The position numbers were made by a program, and so were the translations under genes. This document shows positions 56,529 to 64,000 of a stretch of 64,000 nt of DNA, piece after piece. The notes beneath the pieces were generated by a model, which worked only from the letters and a program-made list of their open reading frames with translations, did no database searches and was not told the DNA's origin. Source of the DNA: Mucilaginibacter sp. SMC90 (lineage in GTDB: Bacteria; Bacteroidota; Bacteroidia; Sphingobacteriales; Sphingobacteriaceae); the NCBI RefSeq assembly GCF_022811725.1, contig NZ_CP094527.1, forward strand, positions 3,100,001-3,164,000, in the 5' to 3' direction. Positions within the stretch are counted from its first letter, which is position 1. Every line of letters begins with the position of its first letter.

Positions 56529-58847
56529 ATGAGGAAAAGAGGGGTATTTGTAATTGCCTTAGTTTATTTGGTAATCAGCCTGCTGTGGATCATGTTCAGC
56601 GACCGGCTGTTATTTTATTTTGAAGGGGTGCTTAGCCCCGGCCAGTACTTGTGGTTAAGTTTAGGAAAAGGATGTTTGTTTGTAACTATTACTGCTATTG
56701 CTCTTTACTTTTTGATAAGATCTGAGGACCGAAAGCTGAAACAAAGCGAGCAGCAATACCGAAGTATGTATGAATCCAACCCAAACCCGATGTGGATTTA
56801 CGAGCCTGTTACGCTCAGGTTTGTTTCGGTAAACGATGCAGCCACGGCTGTGTATGGTTATAGCGCTGACGAGTTCAGGCAACGTACCATTCTTGACATC
56901 AGACCGGCAGAAGACCGGGAGCGCGCAATTTCTTCGGCCCAAAAACTGGAAAGTAAGCACAACGATAGCGGCACATGGCGGCATCTGAAAAAAGATGGGC
57001 AATTAATTTATGTAAATATTACCTCGCATAAGATCCGGTTCAATAACCAGCCCCACATTATGGTGATGGTACGGGATATGACCGACAGGGTAGAGTTTGA
57101 ACAGGTACTTGAAAAAGTAAACCGGGAACTTTTAGAAGAAAAACATAAGCTAAGTGACACACAATTGTTATCGCGGGTGGCCGGATGGGAATTCTATCCC
57201 AGGGATAATAAATTGATATGGTCAGATGAAGTGTATCGTATTGTGGGCCTTAACCGGGATGACAGCCGCGAAGCGTTTGATATTTATGTTCAGCATATTT
57301 TTCCTGAAGACCGACCGGCAATGATTAACGCGTTGCAGGAGCTGATCAACAATGGTAAACAACTTGATGTAACGCACCGGATCACTGCTTTAGATGGTAC
57401 GATACGTTATATCCGTCAGCTTGCGCGGATAGAAAACAACGGAGGCCAGGAATTGAAGATAGCAGGTTCCCTGCAGGATATTACAGAATTGAAGCAATTG
57501 GAACTGGAACGTAACCGGTACATGTATAGTTTTGAACATACGCTGAACAGTATCACCGATTGCTTTTTTGAGCTCGATAACCAGATGAATATCATACGGG
57601 TAAATGATACTTTCAGGGAGCTGATCAAAACCGACAGAAGCCAGATCATAGGTACCAATGTTTTTGAGCTGTTTCCCAAAAGTGAAAGCAAGTTTTACCA
57701 GGTTTATCAGAAAGCGCTTGAAGAAAGGGTAATTGTGAGGCATGAAGATTACTCGGCAATTTTGCAGCGCTGGTTAAGAATGGCCGCTTATCCTACAGAC
57801 GAGGGCGTTGCAGTATATTTTTCAGACATAACAGAAGACAGGCTTAAAGACGAACGCCTGAAAGAAGCGGTTGAGCGTTACGAACTTGTTGCCCAGGCAA
57901 CAAGAGACGTTGTTTATGACCTTAACATTGTTGAAAATAAGCTCATTTACAACACCAGTCTTACTCACCTGGTGCAAATTCCGCACGAAGAAATTAGCTA
58001 TGAGCTGGAATGGTGGCGCTCACTGATCCATCCCGATGATATGGAAGAGGTAATAAGCAGCCAGGAAAGGATCAGCCGGGCAGGTTTGACTAACTGGGAA
58101 TGCGAATACCGGCTTAATTGCGGCAAAGGCGAGTATAAGTACGTGATGGATCAGGGATATTTTGTTTATAACAGCCAGAAACAACCCATAAGATTAATTG
58201 GTGCTGTAAGGGATATCGATGCACTTAAGCGCAGTACGCAGGAAAATAAGCGATTGGCGCGTATCATCAAACAAGTGAACAATATGGTACTCATTACTGA
58301 TGATCGGCGCAGGGTGCAATGGGTTAACAATGCCTTTGTGGAGCTTACCGGTTATACTATGGAGGAGGTGAGGAATAAAATGCCTGCTGATTTCTTAACA
58401 GATCCTCATGATCCTATGATCTCAACGTTTATCCGAAGGCAGCAGGCAAGGGAAGCATTTGGCATAGATACGGTTATTTATACCAAAAACGGGATACCTG
58501 TTTGGGTTTCGGCCCAGCTAACGCCTGCCTATAATGAAGAAAACGCATTTCAGGGCTATATCATAGTTTGCCAGGATATAACTTACCGAAAGGAAAAAGA
58601 AGAAGAGATTAACAGGCAGAACAGGTTATTGCGTGAGGTGGCCTGGATGAGTTCGCATGAGATCAGGCGTCCTGTAGCAACCATGCTTGGGTTGGTAAAC
58701 CTGTTGGATATGACCGAAGATGAGCATGAGCAAAGAGAAATATTTTCAAAACTCCGTGAATGTGCCAGGGAGATGGATAGTATGGTACATGAAATCCACC
58801 ATCGTATCGAAACAGAAAAAGCCCTGCAAATTGAGCGCGGTTTGTAG
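56529..58847 (+). CDS. Multi-PAS membrane sensor with DHp histidine but no ATPase domain
   Basis: 772 residues from the ATG at 56529 (an in-frame TTG at 56517 is less likely). Two membrane helices (about 5-22 and 41-63), then about five PAS domains (74-190, 215-320, 325-430, 445-570, 575-690; e.g. MYESNPNPMWIYEPVTLRFV). It ends in a HisKA-like helical hairpin with SSHEIRRPVATMLGLVNLLD (His 710) and stops 62 residues later with no HATPase domain. The frame is closed by a normal TAG and the next gene is unrelated, so it looks complete rather than truncated. Confidence 0.9.
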   Translation: MRKRGVFVIALVYLVISLLWIMFSDRLLFYFEGVLSPGQYLWLSLGKGCLFVTITAIALYFLIRSEDRKLKQSEQQYRSMYESNPNPMWIYEPVTLRFVSVNDAATAVYGYSADEFRQRTILDIRPAEDRERAISSAQKLESKHNDSGTWRHLKKDGQLIYVNITSHKIRFNNQPHIMVMVRDMTDRVEFEQVLEKVNRELLEEKHKLSDTQLLSRVAGWEFYPRDNKLIWSDEVYRIVGLNRDDSREAFDIYVQHIFPEDRPAMINALQELINNGKQLDVTHRITALDGTIRYIRQLARIENNGGQELKIAGSLQDITELKQLELERNRYMYSFEHTLNSITDCFFELDNQMNIIRVNDTFRELIKTDRSQIIGTNVFELFPKSESKFYQVYQKALEERVIVRHEDYSAILQRWLRMAAYPTDEGVAVYFSDITEDRLKDERLKEAVERYELVAQATRDVVYDLNIVENKLIYNTSLTHLVQIPHEEISYELEWWRSLIHPDDMEEVISSQERISRAGLTNWECEYRLNCGKGEYKYVMDQGYFVYNSQKQPIRLIGAVRDIDALKRSTQENKRLARIIKQVNNMVLITDDRRRVQWVNNAFVELTGYTMEEVRNKMPADFLTDPHDPMISTFIRRQQAREAFGIDTVIYTKNGIPVWVSAQLTPAYNEENAFQGYIIVCQDITYRKEKEEEINRQNRLLREVAWMSSHEIRRPVATMLGLVNLLDMTEDEHEQREIFSKLRECAREMDSMVHEIHHRIETEKALQIERGL

Positions 58848-59040
58848 CCTTTTATATAAGAGTGCATGGTAATTAAACACATGTATCATCTGCTTAGCTA
58901 AACGCAAAACACACCTTTGCTGGTTGCTTATATTTATCGCGGTCGGCTACTTTTCCCGGATGCTTTAAAAATTGACCTCGTTTGGGTTTTAAAGTAACAT
59001 GTTTATTAAAATAGCAGGGTAAAAACGAAAATAATACCGG

Positions 59041-59074
59041 AAACTGTTTATTTGCGAATACCATCAAACAGTTT
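59041..59074. promoter_or_regulatory. Inverted repeat at the start of the YVTN propeller gene
   Basis: AAACTGTTT (59041-59049) and AAACAGTTT (59066-59074) are perfect complements with a 16-nt spacer, ending 4 nt before the ATG at 59079. It could be an operator or a leader hairpin. Confidence 0.4.
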
Positions 59075-59078
59075 TTGT

Positions 59079-60104
59079 ATGAATTTACGATTAGTGCTAT
59101 TAGGCTTTTGTTTATTTTCTGCTCAATTATGCCTGGGGCAAAACAATAAATACGTTTTACTTTTATCAAAAGCCGAAAAGAAAATGTGGGTGCTTGATTA
59201 CAAAACACTGGGTATCGTTACCAAAATTCCGGTTGGGGAAGACCCGCATGAAATTGAACTATCTGCAGATAAAAGTACGGCTTATGTATCTAACGCGGTT
59301 ATTGCCGGCACAGGGCATATCATAAACGTTATTGATCTGAAACAGCTGAAGCCGGTAAAGGATATCGATACAAAGCCCTTCTATGTTCCGCATGGCATGG
59401 CTTTTCATCAGGATACATTGTGGTTTACAGCACAGGGATCAAAATGTGTGGTAGCTTATGATCTCAAAGCCGATAAACCTGTTGAAGTTTTAGGTACAGG
59501 CCAGGGTTTTACGCATTTACTGTATCTTACGCCAAATGGTAATACTTTTTACACAACCAATGTAGAGTCGGGTACGATCAGTATTTTCGAGCGTAAAGAA
59601 ATTCCTCCCTATATGCCTCCTACGGGTGTATTGCCGGCAAATGCAAAAAATCGCTTAGAATGGCGTCAAACATTGGTTGATGTTGGTGCTGGTGCCGAGG
59701 GATTTGATGTTTCGGCAGATGGAAAGGAGCTTTGGACAGCACGCCCGGACGGTTACATTGTGTTGGTTGATCTGGTAAAAAAACAAGTAAAAGCCAGGAT
59801 CAATTTACATGTTTTAGGGTTACACCGTATTAAACTGACTCCCGATGGTAAAACACTTTGCATAGTAAGTGTAAAAACCGGCGATCTTTTATTTTATAAC
59901 ATTGCATCACGCAAACTGGAAAAACAGATAAAAATCGGTAAGGGGGCCGGTATTTTTATAGATAAGGAGATGAACCGGATGTTTGTATCCTGCACGCCTG
60001 ATAATTACGTTTCGGTAGTTGACCTCGCAGCCAGGAAGGAAATTAAAAGGATCAGCACAGGCAGACCGGACGGTATAACAAGCGTTACCGTCATAAACAA
60101 TTAA
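59079..60104 (+). CDS. Secreted YVTN-type beta-propeller protein
   Basis: 341 residues from the ATG at 59079, with a signal peptide (MNLRLVLLGFCLFSAQLCLG). Propeller blades of the YVTN/cytochrome-D1-like kind are evident: VGEDPHEIELSADKSTAYVS, GAGAEGFDVSADGKELWTAR, GLHRIKLTPDGKTLCIVSVK and the last GRPDGITSV. No haem CxxCH motif is seen, so an electron-transfer role is not supported. Function unknown; single gene. Confidence 0.85.
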   Translation: MNLRLVLLGFCLFSAQLCLGQNNKYVLLLSKAEKKMWVLDYKTLGIVTKIPVGEDPHEIELSADKSTAYVSNAVIAGTGHIINVIDLKQLKPVKDIDTKPFYVPHGMAFHQDTLWFTAQGSKCVVAYDLKADKPVEVLGTGQGFTHLLYLTPNGNTFYTTNVESGTISIFERKEIPPYMPPTGVLPANAKNRLEWRQTLVDVGAGAEGFDVSADGKELWTARPDGYIVLVDLVKKQVKARINLHVLGLHRIKLTPDGKTLCIVSVKTGDLLFYNIASRKLEKQIKIGKGAGIFIDKEMNRMFVSCTPDNYVSVVDLAARKEIKRISTGRPDGITSVTVINN

Positions 60105-60114
60105 TCCTGTAGCA

Positions 60115-60201
60115 AAATGTAATATAATATTATAACTACTAACCCAATAATAGGTTTAATTTAGGGTTTGGGTTCAGGATGTTATATTTCATATTACATT
60201 T
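60115..60201. repeat. Compound hairpin upstream of the DksA-like gene
   Basis: The AT-rich outer arms 60115-60136 and 60181-60201 are largely complementary (AAATGTAATAT / ATATTACATTT), enclosing an inner pair AACCCAA (60141-60147) / TTGGGTT (60168-60174). It may be the terminator of the propeller gene or a leader structure of the next. Confidence 0.5.
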
Positions 60202-60238
60202 ATGCCAACCATTTACATAAATATTTGTTAAGCCAATC

Positions 60239-60622
60239 ATGCAACAAGAAACTACTAAAACCCGGTACAATGATACCGAACTAAACGAATTCAGAACTTT
60301 GATCAAAGAAAAAATTGGCATGGCCCGTGAAGAACTGCAGGAACTGGTAGGAACGCTGAGTGCCTCAAACTCTAACGGAGACGATGCCGCAATTGCAGGC
60401 AAGACACTGGAAGATGGTTCGGCCACATTTGAAAAAGAGCAGATCAACCAACTGGCCGCCCGCCAAAAAAAATTCATCGAACAGCTTGAAGCTGCGCTAA
60501 TGCGTATCGAAAACAGAACCTATGGTATTTGCCGCTCTACAGGCAAGCTAATACCTAAGGAACGCCTGTTTGCTGTTCCGCACACTACCCAAAGTATGGA
60601 GGCAAAGCTTAAGCAGGCATGA
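60239..60622 (+). CDS. DksA/TraR-family protein with degenerate zinc finger
   Basis: 127 residues: an N-terminal coiled coil (ELNEFRTLIKEKIGMAREEL ... QKKFIEQLEAALMRIENRTY) that in DksA enters the RNA polymerase secondary channel, then a finger segment GICRSTGKLIPKERLFAVPH. Only one Cys of the classical four-Cys site is left. This Bacteroidetes-type variant is widespread, so is probably functional without zinc. Its stop overlaps the start of the next gene (ATGA), showing translational coupling. Confidence 0.9.
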   Translation: MQQETTKTRYNDTELNEFRTLIKEKIGMAREELQELVGTLSASNSNGDDAAIAGKTLEDGSATFEKEQINQLAARQKKFIEQLEAALMRIENRTYGICRSTGKLIPKERLFAVPHTTQSMEAKLKQA

Positions 60623-60846
60623 GTTCGGCATTTGTGAAAGAAGGGGAGGCCAGGCACCTAAAAGATGTTGCGCCGAATCTCGGCGCACTCCTTTTCTTTT
60701 TGCGAGTAGAAAATAACGGAACAATTATCAGGGAAGAAAGAATTTATTTTAGTCAAAAACATGGCCGCGATGTTTATGAGATGAGTGACGGCCTGGCTTA
60801 CGCACTGGATAACGAAAATCATTGGTATATCATTCTTGATATATGA
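60619..60846 (+). CDS. Small hypothetical protein coupled to DksA-like and DUF72 genes
   Basis: 75 residues, no family recognised. Composition is normal, with an apparent beta-rich pattern (LGALLFFLRVENNGTIIREE, then HWYIILDI at the end). The start overlaps the upstream stop by 4 nt and its own stop overlaps the DUF72 start by 4 nt, so it is almost certainly a real gene in a three-gene operon. No signal peptide; cytoplasmic. Confidence 0.8.
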   Translation: MSSAFVKEGEARHLKDVAPNLGALLFFLRVENNGTIIREERIYFSQKHGRDVYEMSDGLAYALDNENHWYIILDI

Positions 60847-61571
60847 AAGGCGAAGTTTTTGGTGGCACCAGTGGTTTACAGATAGACAGGCCCAAGCGGG
60901 ATTTTCCACCTGAATACAGCCATTTGTCGCGGCTGGGTTATTACGCTTTGCAGGAAAATAGCATTGAGATCAACAGCTCGTTTTATAAAATCCCGCAGGC
61001 AAAAACCATAGCCCGCTGGGCAGCAGAAGTAACCGGAGAGTTCCGTTTCACTTTCAAGCTATGGAAGGGGATCACTCATCAAAAAGGCTTATTTTTTAAT
61101 AGTGAAGATGTTGGGAGTTTTATGCAGGCTATCCATTTGCCGCACAACCGGAAAGGCTGCCTGCTTGTTCAGTTTCCGCCAGGTTTGCAGGTCACCGCTC
61201 TGCCCCAATTAACACAATTACTGGCTATACTCAAATCCCATACATGGCCTGTTGCTGTCGAATTTCGTCATTCGTCATGGTACCGGGACGATGTTTTTGA
61301 ACTTTTAAACCGCTATCAGGCAGCAATGGTATTGCAGGATATGCCCAAATCGGCTACACCAATGGAGCTTACCGCCGCCCATCTGGTATATCTGCGCTTT
61401 CATGGCCCTTCCGGTAATTATAAGGGAAGTTACAGCGAAAGTTTCCTTTCTGAATATGCGTTGTACATTAATGAATGGCAGCAAGAGGGTAAAACAGTTT
61501 ATATATACTTTAATAATACTGCCGGGGCAGCGTTAGAAAACCTTCGGTTACTGAAACGTTTTTTGGTTTGA
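60843..61571 (+). CDS. DUF72 (YecE-like) protein
   Basis: 242 residues, a TIM-barrel-like DUF72 protein. Family landmarks: GTSGLQ at the start, NSIEINSSFYKIPQAKTIAR, WPVAVEFRHSSWYRDDVFEL, LVYLRFHGP and the C-terminal VYIYFNNTAGAALENLRLL. No biochemical activity is firmly assigned to this family. Last gene of the coupled trio; it converges with the TreY-MalQ gene across 12 nt. Confidence 0.93.
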   Translation: MKGEVFGGTSGLQIDRPKRDFPPEYSHLSRLGYYALQENSIEINSSFYKIPQAKTIARWAAEVTGEFRFTFKLWKGITHQKGLFFNSEDVGSFMQAIHLPHNRKGCLLVQFPPGLQVTALPQLTQLLAILKSHTWPVAVEFRHSSWYRDDVFELLNRYQAAMVLQDMPKSATPMELTAAHLVYLRFHGPSGNYKGSYSESFLSEYALYINEWQQEGKTVYIYFNNTAGAALENLRLLKRFLV

Positions 61572-61583
61572 ATGCAGCTGCAC

Positions 61584-64000
61584 TTACCTGTTGAATTTTT
61601 TTACCAAAAGCCGTAATGACGCTGCTAATTTTTCAGTAAGTTTTTCCTTATCCACGCGCCATCCCCAGTTACCGGTTTTTGCGCCGGGCTTGTTCATCCT
61701 GAAACGTTCGTCTAACTTTAAAATGTCCTGTAGTGGGATAATAGCAATTTCTGCGGCAGAAGCATAGCAGGCCTCATTCATAAGCTGATTGATATTGCTG
61801 CGGTTCGCTTTTATCCTGAAGTAAGAAAACAGATTTTGCTTTTCAACAGGGGTAATATCTTTATTGAACCAGCCAAGTGTTGTATTATTATCGTGGGTGC
61901 CGGTGTATGTTACACTGTTGGGGATATGGTTATGAGGTGCATGCACAGAAACAGGCATATCGTTACCAAAGGCGTACTGTAACACATTCATGCCCGGTAG
62001 TTTAAACCTGTCGCGCAGGCGATAAACGCCATCGTTGATATCACCAAGATCTTCGGCAATGAAGGGCATACCGCCCAGTTCTTTTTTTAGCGAGTGGAGC
62101 ATTTCTGCCCCCGGGCCAGATTGCCATAAACCCCTTATGGCATTTTTTTCTGAAGCGGGCACCTCCCAAAAATCATAAAAGCCCCTAAAGTGGTCTAACC
62201 GCACCAAATCATACATCTCTTCGTTTTTCTTCATCCGGTTAATCCACCAGGCATAGTCAGTAGCCTTGTGTTCGGGCCAGTTATAAACCGGCATATTCCA
62301 TAGCTGGCCGCCTGCATTAAAATAATCGGGCGGTACACCTGCAACACGTTCAATATTTTTATCGGCATCAAGGCCAAAAAGTACGGGGTGGGCCCACACA
62401 TCGGCAGAGTCATAACTGATATAAAATGGTATGTCGCCCAGCAATAGCAGCCCGTTTTGATGTACAAATGCTTTTAAAGCCTTCCACTGCCGTAAAAAGA
62501 TAAATTGCAGCCACATGGATCTGTCTAACTCATGCCGGTGACTTTTTTTTAAAGCGTTGAGGGTTGTTAGCTCCCGGCATTTAAAAGGTTCGGGCCAATT
62601 GTACCAGGGTGTTCCTTTATGAAGGGCCTTTATTACTTCATAAAGTGAAAAGTCTTCGAGCCAGGACCGTTCATCAGCCTTAAAAGTTTCATAAGCATGC
62701 AGCAAATCCTTTGGCTTTTTTTGTATGAACCGATTATAAGCTATCTCGAATAATTTACTTTTTGACGATGCAACTTTAGCATAATTAACGGAGCTGTTTT
62801 GTAACCGCTTGTATTTTGAGGTTTCATCGGCAGTTAAAAGCTCATCGGTAACCAGATCATCAGGACTGATCAGCATAGTATTGCCAGCCATGCTGGAGAA
62901 TGAACTGTATGGTGAGTAGTGTTCGGCAGCGTTTGTAGGGTTAACGGGGAGCAGTTGCCAATACCGTTGGTGCGAGGAGCTAAGAAAGCTGGCAAAATTA
63001 CGGGCTTCAGGCCCGATGTCGCCAATACCATAAGCCGAAGGGAGTGAAGTGATATGCAGAATAATACCTGCACTCCGGCTGCTTTTTGAAGGAACTGATC
63101 GTAATACGGTTAGCGGCATACTGTTAAGTACTGAGCTTAATTCAATTTCTTTATCCAGGATAATATCCTTACCGGTTAATATATTGTGCCATTGCAGTGG
63201 GGCATCGGCAGGTAAAACGATCCGGGTATCTGCCCAATCCTGCATATGGTTTTCTGTGGCTGCAACGTGCAAGGCGGAAATAGTTATGAACCACTGCCTT
63301 TGGTGCATGCGTGCAAAGGCCGCTATCTGATCTTTGTACCTGCCTGCTACTTGCAAGGGGATATAATTGCCAGAGTTAAATAGCTCGGGGTAGTTTTTAC
63401 GTTCGAGCAGAAGTTTATGGGTTAACCATAATTTTAACGAGCCATTGTGCCGCTGCTGCCAAACCTGGTCTGCCTTAAGCTCTTTAATAGTCTTCAACAG
63501 GTTTGATCTTAACCGGTAATCAACAGGGCGCCTGTTATCGGGATCTACCAGGCTAAAATCCCATAACTCACAGCCCTGATAAAGATCAGGAATACCGGGG
63601 CAGGTAAATTTAAAAAGCACCTGGTTAAGCGAATTGCAAATAAAGCCATCAGTAATATCCTGCTGCAGCTTGTTCATGCTTTTTAAAAAGCCTGCGTCAT
63701 TAAGCAATTGGTTTGCAAACTGCAGTGTGGCATGTTCGTAGCTATCATCTGGTTCGGCCCATTCGGTATGTGTTTTGGCTTCGCGAAGCGCTTTGGTAAG
63801 GTATGCTGTCAATCGTTCTGCAGTTTCATCCTCAGGCTGACCGGGTAAGGTTATAAAACCTGCCAACGTTTGATAGATCAGATATTCATCATTGGCATCA
63901 GGCGCATCAGCTTTTTTGAACTTTTTGTAGCTGTTTCGCCAGGTATTAACCTGGTTGAACCATTTTTCAGGAATATCGCTCAGCACGTTTAATCTTGCCC
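61584..64000 (-). CDS. Malto-oligosyltrehalose synthase / 4-alpha-glucanotransferase fusion (5' end outside window)
   Basis: The frame is open through base 64000, so the start is outside. The first 300 visible residues are the C-terminal part of TreY, a GH13 enzyme making maltooligosyl trehalose from maltodextrin (LFKFTCPGIPDLYQGCELWD, then VDPDNRRPVDYRLR). From about residue 305 of the visible part a full MalQ (GH77) follows: AGIILHITSLPSAYGIGDIG, nucleophile in RLDHFRGFYDFW, acid/base in FIAEDLGD, and the third acidic residue in YTGTHDNNTTLG. All three catalytic carboxylates are present. Both halves act on alpha-1,4-glucans, so the fusion joins trehalose synthesis to maltodextrin remodelling. 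Confidence 0.93.
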   Translation of the reverse strand, partial: ARLNVLSDIPEKWFNQVNTWRNSYKKFKKADAPDANDEYLIYQTLAGFITLPGQPEDETAERLTAYLTKALREAKTHTEWAEPDDSYEHATLQFANQLLNDAGFLKSMNKLQQDITDGFICNSLNQVLFKFTCPGIPDLYQGCELWDFSLVDPDNRRPVDYRLRSNLLKTIKELKADQVWQQRHNGSLKLWLTHKLLLERKNYPELFNSGNYIPLQVAGRYKDQIAAFARMHQRQWFITISALHVAATENHMQDWADTRIVLPADAPLQWHNILTGKDIILDKEIELSSVLNSMPLTVLRSVPSKSSRSAGIILHITSLPSAYGIGDIGPEARNFASFLSSSHQRYWQLLPVNPTNAAEHYSPYSSFSSMAGNTMLISPDDLVTDELLTADETSKYKRLQNSSVNYAKVASSKSKLFEIAYNRFIQKKPKDLLHAYETFKADERSWLEDFSLYEVIKALHKGTPWYNWPEPFKCRELTTLNALKKSHRHELDRSMWLQFIFLRQWKALKAFVHQNGLLLLGDIPFYISYDSADVWAHPVLFGLDADKNIERVAGVPPDYFNAGGQLWNMPVYNWPEHKATDYAWWINRMKKNEEMYDLVRLDHFRGFYDFWEVPASEKNAIRGLWQSGPGAEMLHSLKKELGGMPFIAEDLGDINDGVYRLRDRFKLPGMNVLQYAFGNDMPVSVHAPHNHIPNSVTYTGTHDNNTTLGWFNKDITPVEKQNLFSYFRIKANRSNINQLMNEACYASAAEIAIIPLQDILKLDERFRMNKPGAKTGNWGWRVDKEKLTEKLAASLRLLVKKFNR

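Overview
This 64 kb window is chromosomal DNA of a Bacteroidetes bacterium, most likely family Sphingobacteriaceae and Mucilaginibacter/Pedobacter-like. The genus is an inference from overall gene style. The evidence is: ECF sigma / FecR-DUF4974 anti-sigma / STN-type TonB receptor signalling; Bacteroidetes-type -7 boxes (TAnnTTTG) upstream of several genes; almost no Shine-Dalgarno sequences; many signal-peptide and lipobox proteins; and intergenic DNA rich in nested palindromic repeats. I recognise no rRNA, tRNA, prophage, transposase or CRISPR array.

Layout. 1-8.8 kb is housekeeping: the end of a 2-oxoacid dehydrogenase E2 gene, an isoaspartyl methyltransferase, smpB, an Nramp transporter fused to a universal-stress domain with its DtxR/MntR regulator, an Lrp regulator, ung, two hypothetical genes and lysS. 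9-22 kb is an outer-membrane uptake region: an SMP-30-like secreted protein, then (reading leftward) an ECF sigma factor, FecR, a TonB receptor, a repeat-containing lipoprotein and a secreted NUC1-type nuclease, preceded by an M16 peptidase. 22.2-28.6 kb is a leftward RND tripartite efflux operon. 28.8-34.2 kb holds a Na+/H+ antiporter, a TlpA-like thioredoxin and two adjacent interrupted genes: a dGTPase gene with an in-frame TAA, and an AraC-family gene shifted by one base at an A8 run. 34.4-42.4 kb is a second, rightward RND operon headed by its own TetR gene and followed by a tandem pair of TetR genes. rpiA follows at 42.4 kb.

43.5-49 kb is the leftward imuA-imuB-dnaE2 damage-induced mutagenesis cassette. 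49.5-58.9 kb is a signalling block: a TPR protein, a TPR histidine kinase of the HisKA_2 type, a CHASE3/PAS histidine kinase and a divergent multi-PAS protein that has a DHp histidine but no ATPase domain. 59-64 kb holds a YVTN beta-propeller protein, a translationally coupled trio (DksA-like, 75-residue protein, DUF72) and the 3' part of a TreY-MalQ fusion running off the window edge.

How genes work together. The sigma/FecR/TonB/lipoprotein/nuclease set looks like a transcriptionally self-signalling uptake locus, possibly for extracellular nucleic acid; the substrate is inferred only from the nuclease. The two efflux operons are parallel adaptor-pump-outer-membrane-channel sets. The imu cassette is a complete translesion synthesis unit. 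The intergenic gaps near 17.8, 22.0, 43.35 and 49.3 kb carry related nested inverted repeats made of short hairpin modules. These are the most distinctive non-coding signal in the window.
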